Shown here in pieces: positions 46,785 through 56,123 of a DNA stretch of 64,000 nucleotides. Each line of letters begins with the position of its first letter. The first letter of the stretch is position 1. The DNA lies in contig OU862913.1 in NCBI GenBank assembly GCA_917880885.1, positions 2,480,001 to 2,544,000 on the forward strand, read 5' to 3'. Below the pieces are notes generated by a model, which saw nothing but the letters and a program-made list of their open reading frames with translations, was not told the origin of the DNA and did not search any database. The position numbers and the translations under genes were made by a program. The DNA is from Limnephilus marmoratus (lineage: Eukaryota; Arthropoda; Insecta; Trichoptera; Limnephilidae).

Positions 46785-46902
46785 GGTCAATTTTGGGGAT
46801 TTGTATTTCTACATAACATTATATAACACGGGTACCCGGCATGCGTTGCAAGATCACTGAAACCTTGGGGTAGAACTCAGGATGAAATTATGCAGTGTTA
46901 AA

Positions 46903-47240
46903 CTTTTTTTTACATTAGCTCCATACAGGAGACTCCAAGGAAAACAATTTCCCTAGGGGCCTATGTCATCTTTGAGGATGCTGAGCGGAGGGTTTTTAAG
47001 GGAAAGGAAGGAGAAGAAGATATGGGAAGGAAAAAGGTATGAGGGGTGTTAAGGAATCTGGGGGTCAGTGTGGCCAGGAGTGACGGACGCATGAATCTAT
47101 TCCTCACACTGCGGTGCAAGGCAAAGGGTTGAGAGAATCTGGCTGGAGAGATAAAAAGCCTCCCTCAATCAGTCTCCTCCGATCCAGCCCGCCACGCAGT
47201 GGTTGGGCGAACGTATCCGCCACCAAGATCTAGACAAATA
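46903..47240 (-). repeat. SINE-like family A, copy 18
   Basis: T-run end at the left; 5' end lost at CTAGACAAATACATAC, as in copy 11. Confidence 0.85.
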
Positions 47241-47315
47241 CATACAGTTTGAGAATACAATAGTGAGCTTTGGCATCATGAAATTACACAAGAAAAGGCC
47301 CGTTCTAAATCCTAG

Positions 47316-47518
47316 GGGCCTGCGTCATCTTTGAGGATGCTGTGGGGTGGGTTTTTTAAGGGAAAGGAAGGAAAAGAAGATATGGGAAGGAAAAAGGTCT
47401 GAGGGGTGTTTAGGAATCTGGGGGACAGTGGCCAGGAGAGACGGACGTATGAATCTATTCCTCACACTGCGGTGCAAGCCGAAGGGTTGAAAGAATCTGG
47501 CTGGAGAGATCAAAAGCC
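47316..47518 (-). repeat. SINE-like family A, copy 19 (fragment)
   Basis: Same ends as copy 12, followed by the same ATTATGGTAACAAGGGAAAG, so both lie in one duplicated block of units 4 and 6. Confidence 0.8.
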
Positions 47519-47589
47519 TTCCAATAATTATGGTAACAAGGGAAAGGATAAGAGGGAGATTAATGGGCTTTTTGTGCGTAAATAAATAA

Positions 47590-48400
47590 ATTATATACGG
47601 CGGGTACCCGGCATGCGTTGCAAGGCCACTTTAATCTCGGGGTCCATTAAACTGTAATGGTTCCATCCCGAATCTCGGAAAACAACATTATAATGCAAGC
47701 GCCTGTAATATATAACATTATAAACAACGGGTACCTGGCATGCGTTGCAAGGTCACTGTAACCTCGGGGTCAACTTTACTGTAATGGTTCCATCCTGATT
47801 CCCGGGAAATAACATTTTAAAGCAAGTGCCTGCAATATATAATATGATATACAACGGTTACTCGGCATGCGTTGCAAGGTCACTGTAACCTCGGGGTCAA
47901 CTTAACTGTAATGGTTCCATCCCGATTCCCGGGAAATAAAATTTTAATGCAAGCGCCTGCAATTTATAACATAATATACAACGGGTACCTGGCATGCGTT
48001 GCAAGATCACTGTAACCTCGGGGTCAACTTTACTGTAATGGTTCCATCCCGATTCCCGGGAAATAAAATTTTAATGCAAGCGCCTGCAATTTATAACATA
48101 ATATACAACGGGTACACGGCATGCGTTGCAAGGTCACTGTAACCTCGGGGTCAACTTAACTGTAATGGTTCCATCCCAATTCCCGGGAAATAACATTTTA
48201 AAGCAAGTGCCTGCAATATATAACATGATATACAACGGTTACTCGGCATGCGTTGCAAGGTCACTGTAACCTCGGGGTCAACTTAACTGTAATGGTTCCA
48301 TTCCAATTCCTGGCAAATTACATTTTAATGCAAGCGCTGCACTACATAACATTATATACAATGGGTACCCGGCATGCGTTGCAAGGTCACTGTGAACTAA
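47590..48400 (+). repeat. Minisatellite array 7, seven monomers
   Basis: Short-type 127-bp monomers, resembling arrays 1 and 2. Confidence 0.9.
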
Positions 48401-49717
48401 GGTTTCTTCATATATTTAATTTAACACACACTTCTCCTCGCTTCATCCACGTTCACACGTCAAATCGCATAATGTTTTAACCCATCAGTTGCTTCTGCAA
48501 CGGGCAAAACCTAGTATATATAGTATTGTTTGGTTTTGTGGTAGGTCAGGGAAAACTCACTTTTTCCGCTCACGCCATTGGTCGAAAAAACTCACTTTTT
48601 CCGCTCACGCCATTGGTCGAAAAAACTCACTTTCGATTTGAGGGGAAAAGCTACCACTTTGCCCCTCGGGTGGGTGAAACCTCACGGGTCACTTTGGCTT
48701 GCAAAAATTGGGAAAAATTTGGCAAGCCAAATTGATCTCTAAGCTCATCCGATTTCAAAGGCCCCACGGTTCACTCTTCTTCGAAGCGAATTCATTGTAT
48801 CTATCTCTTTTCAAATGCCCACAAAAGTTGAGAAAGATATAGCGAAAATCTCCCATACAAAATTGATTTGGCTAGGTACATAAATTTTAAATGTCATTCT
48901 TCATTTTTCGTTTTCCCACCGGCCGACTGGCATACGCGATTTTGTCAAAAATATCACGCTTGGAAGCCAAAATTTATTAAAATTACGTCAACAAGAGTTT
49001 TTCAAAGGTTAATTGACCGTCGTAATTATCACTTTTCACAAAAACATCGTTGTAATATTCGTTTCAAAACTGACACGTTTCAAAAAACCACGGAAAAGTC
49101 ATATTTTGAAACTAATGTTTAAAAAAAATGTATACTTTTAACGGAGCCACCTATCGGCAGAGCCGAGAAGCAAAGCTTTTTGTTAGAAAAAATCAAATTT
49201 CTATTAAAAACTTCAAATTAGAACGTTCGAAATTGGAGTAAGAATATTATGCATTGCGTAGGCAGAATTCCATGGGCAGTTTCATTCTTTATTGTCGTTT
49301 TGAGGGTGATTAAAAAGAGACCGCTCGAAAAATTATTAATTTTTTTTTCTTTACTACTTCTGACTTTTAAATTTTTTTTTTTGTTTCAGAAAATCGATTC
49401 GGACGGTCGCATTAAGATATGAGAAGGGCCGATTCATATCTGAAATGAAGATGTGAATAATTTTTTAGTTTTCCATACATTTCTCATAAAAAAATATACA
49501 TTTATTGAAAAAAGAGCATGTATATCAATGAATTCAAAAAGTGAATTTAATAACCATGCCATTTTCAAAAAAAAAATCGAAAAAAAATAGTTTTTCCGAA
49601 AAAGTTGAGATTATTTAATTTTTTTTTTAATATTTTAATTGATAATATAGACTGTGAACCACCCCCCCCACCAGGAGGTGTGATTGAGCAGGGGTGTGGT
49701 CTTAAATTAAACCCTCT

Positions 49718-49848
49718 GATTGGTTAGGGGGCGGGAACAATTCAACGATGGGCAGCCAATCAGGGCCGCTGCAGGTTCCTGGTGGTCCCTGATTGGTTAA
49801 CCATCATTCTGATGATTAGCCAATTAGATCGATCAGGGCCCTGATTGG
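49718..49848 (+). promoter_or_regulatory. CCAAT-box cluster with Sp1-like site
   Basis: Five CCAAT/ATTGG boxes in 131 bp: GATTGG at 49,718, 49,791 and 49,843; CCAAT at 49,756 and 49,820. A GGGGGCGGG is at 49,727-49,735. This density is typical of NF-Y-dependent promoters, but no gene follows. Possibly a captured promoter or a tandem-copied fragment (CTGATTGGTTA occurs three times). Confidence 0.4.
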
Positions 49849-51050
49849 TTAATTATCATAACATTTAATATTAGCCATTAGTATAAAAATATGTGGCCAG
49901 TAAAAACGTAAGTAGGTACTTAATATAAAATTTAATAAAATCAAATAAAATGAGGTACTTATCCAGAAGAATTTTTTTTTTCCTAAATAATAAAAATAAA
50001 ATTAAAGCGCCATTTTTGTGAAAAATTGACCAAATTAATTAAGTAATTGGTACCAGGAGCGCAGAAATTGACTGAGGTATAGAATATATTGTTTTAGCGT
50101 CATTGAATTAAACATGGCTAACCGTTCATCCGATTGCGATGAAACTTTGCGAATTTGATGAGGGCATGTCTCCGATGATGTCTTTATACTTCTGTTTGGC
50201 CGGTTTCTGCTGCTAGGCCCTGTGGGCGGCTTTATACATACGTACGTTTAACTGTATGAAAAACTATAAAATCGGTAGGTACCTGAGAAACTGATAAATT
50301 ATTATAAAATGAATATGATCATAACTTTCGAACGCATGCACCGAATTGGATAATTATTTTTGTTTTGGGTTTGTTATTGTTAGGACAAGGTTTTTATTAA
50401 TCTTCTGGTGAGCACTGGCATTATGAAATTTGAATAAAATGGTTGCCGAAATGTATATATGCGTATAACTTTCGAACGAATGCACCGAATCTGAAAATTC
50501 TTTTTTTATTGTTTTCGTTACTGATAGGACAAGGTTTCTATAAAACTACTGGTAAGCTCTGGCATTATGAAATTTGCATAAAAATCAATCGTCGAAATGT
50601 ATGTACGCGTATAACTTCCGAAAGACTGCACAAAATTAAATAATTTTTTTTTTGTTATGTTTGTTTATTGGCTGGTGAGCTCTGGCATTACGAAACTTGC
50701 ATAAAAATATTTCAATAGGTGGCACGCGAGCTGTTTGAAAACTAAATGTAACGGCAATGAAATAATGAGCGCGGGAGGGGGGGAAAAAACCACGGAGGGA
50801 GGAGGGTAATCTGGGAAGGGGGAGGGGAACCCGGGAGGGGGTTTTGCGGGATGGAGGAAGGGGGGGGGGGGGGGTAGAGTACGCTATGAAAGAATATTTT
50901 TTCTGTTCTTTTTTTTACTCGAATAAAACAAAATTTTAAAAGGATAAATACCAGGAGTGCAGAACTAAGCAAGGGAAAATATATTAAGAACAAGTTTTTT
51001 TCAATTATTTCTGGCTTTTTGGGAAAGGTGAATTTTTATGCATTTAATTA

Positions 51051-51349
51051 TTTTTTTTTACATGAGCTCCGCACAGGAGGCCGTGGGGAAAATAATTTCC
51101 CTCAGGTCCTATGACATCTTTGGGGATGCTGTGTGGAGGATTTTTTTTAAGGAAAGGAAGGAGATGAGAGTTCTGGGAAGGAAAAGGGTTTAAGGGGTGG
51201 GTAGGAATCTGGGGTTCAGTGTGTCCTGGACATCCGCCTCCAAGACCTAGACAGACCTCACCCCATGAACCCGGGCACCCCTACTAAATCACCAAACGTA
51301 GCGAACCACTTGAGGTGACCTATGGCAGAGGTGTTGGTTATCCAATAAA
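51051..51349 (-). repeat. SINE-like family A, copy 20 (internal deletion)
   Basis: T-run, GAGCTCCGCACAGGAGGCC, the shared 190-bp deletion, and GTTATCCAATAAAG at its 5' end. Confidence 0.85.
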
Positions 51350-51384
51350 GGACAACTTTGGGGATTTGTATTTCTACATTACAT

Positions 51385-52135
51385 TATATACAACGGGTAC
51401 CTGGCATGCGTTGCAACAACACTGTAACCTCGGGGTCAACTTAACTGTAATGGTTCCATTCCAAGTTCCGGCAAACTACATTATAATTCAAGCGCCTTGC
51501 AAACGCATGCACTGTATTGTAACATTATATACAACGGGTACCCGGCATGCGTTGCAACATTACTGTAATCTCGGGGTCAACTTAACTGTAATTGTTCCAT
51601 TCCAAGTTCCGGAAAACTACATTATAATGCAAGCGCCTTACAAACGCCTGCTTAATATTATAACATTATATACAAAGGGTACCCGGCATGCGTTGCAAGA
51701 TCACTGTAATCTCGGGGTCAACTTAACTGTAATGGTTTCATTCCAAGTTCCAATAAACTACATTATAATGCAAGCGCCTTGCAAACGCCTGCACTTTATT
51801 ATAACATTTTATACAACGGGTACCCGGCATGCGTTACAAGATCACTGTAACCTCGGGGTCAACTTAACTGTAATGGTTCCATTCTAAGTTCCGAGAAACT
51901 ACATTATAATACAAGCGCCTTGCAAACGCCTGTTTTATATTATAACATTATATACAAAGGGTTCCCGGCATGCGTTGCAACATCACTGTAACCTCGGGAT
52001 CAACTTAACTGTATTCCATTCCAAGTTCAGAGAAACTACATTATTATGCAAGCGCCTTGCAAATGCCTGCACTATATTATAACATTAAATACAACGGGTA
52101 CCCGGCATGCGTTGCAAAGTCACTGTAACCTCAGG
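51385..52135 (+). repeat. Minisatellite array 8, six monomers
   Basis: Mostly long-type monomers of 140-141 bp (about 51,396 to 52,096). The 190-codon frame across 51,315-51,887 follows the repeat period and is not treated as a gene. Confidence 0.9.
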
Positions 52136-52246
52136 TTTCTTCATATAATTAATTTAACACACACTCCTCCTCGCTTCATCCACATTCACACGCAAATCGC
52201 AAAGTGTTTTAACCCGTCAGTTGCTTCTGCAACGGGCAAAACCTAG

Positions 52247-52959
52247 TATGTATAGTAATATATGGAACTGATAACCAATCTCAAATCGTGCAAAGAAACT
52301 TCGCTTCTTCTAAATATGTACACATTGTTCATCTTGACCACATTCAAAGATTGGATGATTTGCATCATTATGGAAATATTCTATTGTTTAAAGTTTATTT
52401 GCTTTTATTTATATGAGAAGACTCAGTTTTGTTATCTGGGATATGTTCTCCGTTAAAAGTTTCCACTGCCTCTACTACCCCCTCTGACCAGGGTAATTTA
52501 TTAAGGACTTCATATGATGATGAATAATAAGGTGGTATATAAAGGGACCGCGCTGACCTTGTCATAAATCCCACGAATGGGAGCGTGTTGTCTTGTTCAC
52601 CCCCTCCACCACATGTGACTGGCTTTAAAGGAAAGGTGGGAAATATATCATCAGCTAGTTAGGAAGCTAAAGTTCCTTGTATTTAGATAATTAATTACGT
52701 GAACCTTTTGAACCCCTAAACTAAATGAAGTGGGTGTTAACACAATTAGTCAAATGAGAAGGAAACTTCGACAAAACAAAAACAAAACGTAAATTCTTAA
52801 AGAATTTTCATAAAAACCCGAAACGTTCACTTCATTTATACTTACTATCATCGCTTCTCATCTAAAGCATTTTCTAGCAATATGAAACAAAGTAATTAGT
52901 CATTTAACAAATACGGCCACCATGGAACAAAGTCAAATCAAGCATTTAGTTACAGAACT
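52247..52959. other. Right flank of the Helitron array; no gene seen
   Basis: The first base is T, completing the A|T Helitron target. A TATATAAAG at about 52,535 lies in a short less AT-rich patch but no coding sequence follows. Confidence 0.4.
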
Positions 52960-53655
52960 CTAGAACAGTGAATTCGATAAGTTTACAATATCGGATCGAT
53001 AAGCGTAACTTCCGATGATACTATATCGATGTTCCTAGTATGGTTTTATCGTTGACAGCCGAACCGATATTGTCAGAGAATTAATAAGAAATCGATATAC
53101 GCTGCCAACACTGGTGGACCTGTATACGAATTCACATCATTAAACGTCAAATGCCAATCAATTACGTAAGCACATTGAGAATTTGGCGATGCCGAATTGA
53201 TGTACTAACCAACATATGCATTGACAGTCCGCTTTTACTTTTTGACACTAAACGGGAGTTAATTAGTTAATCCGGTCCTTAGTCGTGTTTCAATCACTTT
53301 ATTTTCTCACAGATTGAACGAAATAAATTGTTCCCGTCTTAGTTGAATTATTTAAGTACATGGATCGCGTATACGACTTCTTTCAATTCTAAAAGCTTCG
53401 TTAGTTGAACTCCATTCATTAATAAGCCAGTAATTTTGCATAACAAACGACATTATACAAACAAGTGATAATATTGACAGTTAACCGAATCTTATCTGAC
53501 GCTATGGAGTCCGGACTAAAATGTATCAATTGTTGGTCGCAATATCTCTTACCAATAAATTGTTGACCGTGATCGCAAATGTTGTCAACTGACCAAAGAT
53601 CACAAATTTGGTCTATATCGTATTGATATAGGATTTAATCGATCGATCATCCTAG
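52960..53655 (+). mobile_element. MITE-like element D, copy 2
   Basis: Begins CTAGAACAGTGAATTCGATA and ends ATCGATCGATCATCCTAG. Aligned over most of its length with 22,990-23,571 (for example TTAAGTACATGGATCGCGTA against TTAAGTGTACGGATCGCATA). It is about 115 bp longer, mainly from extra DNA around 53,090-53,240. Confidence 0.65.
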
Positions 53656-54394
53656 ATGTACGAATGAAATACGAATACCTGTTAACATATCATTGGACGT
53701 TGTAACCTAATACTATCTAATAGCCTAAGATTGGATTTAGATAAAATGTTTATCATTTAGAAAACAATACTTTATTGTGCTACTGGGGAGGAGGTCCTCA
53801 TACCTCTGAAGTTAAGTCATTAATCATTTTGTAAAATATAATATGTCGCCTCATTTTGCTAGTGGGAGGTCCCAAGGATTTTCTTTCCTATGCTTTTATT
53901 TGTGTTTGTATTATATTCAGAGTATAGTTTTAAATTTATGATGTTCAGGGTATATTAAAACCATGATATTTGGGTTAAATTTAGAGATTTTAATAATAAA
54001 GGGTTGACCATGTGACTTTTGTAAATCGCTCTTTTGTTATGATTTTAGATTTTCACATCCAAAAATTTTTTCGTTATTTATTTGTTAAGGGTGGTATTTA
54101 TGATTTGTTGTGTTATGCCGTGTTGCGCTTGCTTCTTCTTTAGCCAAGTTTCGGAAACTAAAACGCTATCCGAAACGTTGGCGAAAGAAGAAGGTAACGA
54201 AACACGGCATAACGCCCCGAAAATAAAATAACGATAACGCTCTATTGTTATTTTTAAATATGGTTAGGGTTTCAAAATTTATGGTGTATTTGGTTCTAAT
54301 ATTAAATAATTATGACGGTTGAAGATTGAATCATGATATAATCATTATTTCAATTTCGAAGGCGAGTATTATGACCGCCGCCCCGGGAACCATT
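53656..54394. other. No gene seen apart from the hairpin
   Basis: AT-rich DNA between the MITE-like copy and a SINE fragment. Confidence 0.5.
54112..54213. repeat. Long imperfect hairpin, about 45-bp arms
   Basis: GTTATGCCGTGTT near 54,112 pairs with AACACGGCATAAC near 54,213. CTTCTTCTTT and TTTCGGA pair inside, around a 13-nt loop. A few mismatches. It could be a tiny MITE or a small-RNA precursor. Confidence 0.8.
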
Positions 54395-54493
54395 TATTGG
54401 ATAACCAACAACCCCTCCATTGGTCAATCCTAAACGCTATGATTGTTGACTTAGCAGGGGTGCCCATCACGAAGTGAGGTTAGTCTAGGTCTC
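54395..54493 (+). repeat. SINE-like family A, copy 21 (plus strand, 5' end only)
   Basis: Starts TATTGGATAACCAACA, then TTAGCAGGGGTGCCC and TAGTCTAGGTCT. This is the 5' head of the element, diverged and lacking the tail. Confidence 0.75.
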
Positions 54494-55069
54494 ATAATAC
54501 AATTGCTCAAATGTTGGGTGTGACTAACAAATGATTACTGTATGATTGAAAACATCTAATATTATTTGAGAAAAGGGTAAAAGCAATATTTGTAACCATC
54601 TCCCCAGTTCCTCCGGAAGTCAAAGAATTTAACATCACAGTTAAAATTGTGGTTTAACGACTAGGAACTAAGACGTGAGCCTCGTCGTGTTTCATAATAT
54701 TGAAATATATTTTATTAACTTTCAGAGTTAGTACACTTTATCCTAAGTGGGTTTCCTTGTACAGAGCTGCATTAAGATGGAGATGATAATATATTACGAT
54801 TCAACATAGCGCATGTTCTACAAGACCAGGAAAATACTCGATCATTAATCTTTATAAAATGCAAATCACGAAAACACAATATTCATTCTTCTGATTAATT
54901 GATAAGTGAGTTAATCTCACTAAAACATCAATTAGCGCTGAAACTCGTTAATAAAGTTATCTAGTGGAGCGTTTTTGGCCATATTATGGCCATTTCTAAC
55001 ACCCTCGAGCGTTCACTGACCAAAATGTGGCCAATTTGAAGAAGTATTTTAAAACATTTATTAGAATTA
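54494..55069. other. No gene seen
   Basis: AT-rich DNA left of the small Helitron. The last base is A, giving the T target base on the other strand. Confidence 0.5.
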
Positions 55070-55638
55070 CTAGCTGGTACCCGGCATGCGTTGATATGCC
55101 ATTTAATAAAGAAATTGTTTCTCCCTGCGTGTCCTTTCCCATTCGTCCCGTTCCCCTTTTACCTCCCCTTCTTCTCCTGCCTCCCCTTCCCCTCTCGCGT
55201 TCCCACTCCGTCTCCTCCACCTTCCCTCTCGCCACTCTACTCCCCCCCTTCTCCCCGTCCCGCGAACCCCCCTCCCGAGTTCCTCTCCCCCTTCCCAGGT
55301 TCCCCTCCCCCTCCCAGGTTCCCTTGCCCCCTCCCTGTTTCCCCTCCCCCCTCCCGTGAACCCCCTACTCGAGATCCCTACCCCTTCCCCCCTCCCGCAT
55401 TCCAACAGCTCGCTGTTTTCAAACAGCTCGCGTGCCACCAATAGCAATTTTTTACCCAAATTTAATAATGCCAGAGCTCACCAGAAGTTTTATACAAACC
55501 TTGTCCTGACAATACCGAACACACAAAAAAAAGAATTATCCAATTTGGTGCAGTCGTTAAGTTATGCGCGAAAGTTATGCGCGTACATACATTTCAGCGA
55601 TTCATTTTTATTTATATAGATTTATAGATTTATATAGA
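55070..55638 (-). mobile_element. Complete short non-autonomous Helitron (569 bp)
   Basis: On the minus strand the 5' end is A|TCTATATAAATCTATAAATC, followed by AAAAATGAATCGCTGAAATG, an insect Helitron 5' block. The 3' end is CCGGGTACCAGCTAG|T, with a small GGCAT/ATGCC stem upstream. Both target-site bases are right and there is no target duplication. Between lie the GGTGGCACGCGAGCTGTTTG block and a G-rich tract, both shared with array units 5-7, so it is a relative of the array. No coding. Confidence 0.8.
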
Positions 55639-55932
55639 TTTCTAAAGTTATAATTGTATACTTCGATTAATCACCAAGAAAATATGGTATTTTCACTTTT
55701 CAATAAGAGATATCTCGCATCTCTTCTGAATTATTTGTTATAGAGTTTCCTCGCAGGGGTATAATAATAATAATAATATATCTTTATTCAATTAAATTGG
55801 CAACATTACAACTAAAAAAGTACACATTCAATGTAGATTACATCAGTACAAAAAGATTAACAAATAGAAAGTAATGTAAGAACGGTTATACAGGAGTAGC
55901 ATAATTATACAATATTTTTAGTTGTGCATAGC

Positions 55933-55965
55933 CTGCCTCACTAGGTTGAACCTGTATTGAGGCAG
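55933..55965 (-). other. Conserved LINE 3'UTR hairpin, copy 2
   Basis: CTGCCTCA pairs with TGAGGCAG; loop CTAGGTTGAACCTGTAT. Compared with 15,363-15,404 the CCTCA/TGAGG stem and the loop core are kept, while the outer pairs differ on both sides yet still pair. Confidence 0.6.
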
Positions 55966-56123
55966 AATTTTTTGTTAAATGTTTCTTACAATTTTATCTA
56001 TGGTTTTTTTATAAAAGTATAATGTAGGTTTCTATACAGCAAAAACTTTATTTGAGTTTACATCATTGTTTGCATATACACAATACAAAAACTGCAAGGT
56101 TGCAAAAACTACAATAATAACTG

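Larger units (their letters stand above)
43113..48514 (+). mobile_element. Helitron array unit 6 (largest)
   Basis: The first 1.7 kb duplicates unit 5, including the 67-codon frame. Then a SINE-like copy (44,827), two monomers (45,150-45,335), a cluster of SINE-like copies and fragments (45,373-47,518), seven monomers (47,590-48,400), hairpin and CTAG. Its size suggests an additional junction was lost within 45-47.6 kb. Confidence 0.7.
29178..52246 (+). mobile_element. Head-to-tail array of seven non-autonomous Helitron units
   Basis: The array opens at A|TCCATATATATATAGTATTG and closes at CTAG|T (52,243-52,246). Six internal CTAG junctions are at 31,668, 34,050, 37,237, 40,045, 43,109 and 48,511. 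Each is preceded by a hairpin (CCCGTCAGTTGCTTCTGC pairing with GCAACGGG, or a variant with TTAG and a longer loop) 6-7 nt upstream, the Helitron 3' signature. After each junction the next unit begins TATATATAGTATTGTTTGG or TATATATTAATGTTCAG. Units are 2.5, 2.4, 3.2, 2.8, 3.1, 5.4 and 3.7 kb. No Rep/helicase is encoded. Rolling-circle transposition that reads through its terminator gives such arrays; unequal exchange is an alternative or added cause. Confidence 0.75.
48515..52246 (+). mobile_element. Helitron array unit 7
   Basis: The leader resembles units 5 and 6, but 48,860-50,250 is unlike any other unit. That part includes the CCAAT/Sp1 cluster and an unrecognised 84-codon frame (48,868-49,122). 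Then the Helitron 5' block, the G-rich tract, a SINE-like copy, six long-type monomers, hairpin and the final CTAG|T. Confidence 0.7.

Noticed and set aside
51315..51887. 190-codon frame with 47-residue repeats
   Set aside because: It follows the 141-bp monomer; arrays with 127-bp monomers break the same frame. Not evidence of a gene.
30773..52135. CRISPR-like regular repeats
   Set aside because: Monomers are contiguous, over 120 bp long, without unique spacers or cas genes, in a eukaryotic TE landscape.
55091..55459. Proline-rich or glycine-rich frames on either strand
   Set aside because: Low-complexity translation of the C-rich/G-rich tract of a Helitron.
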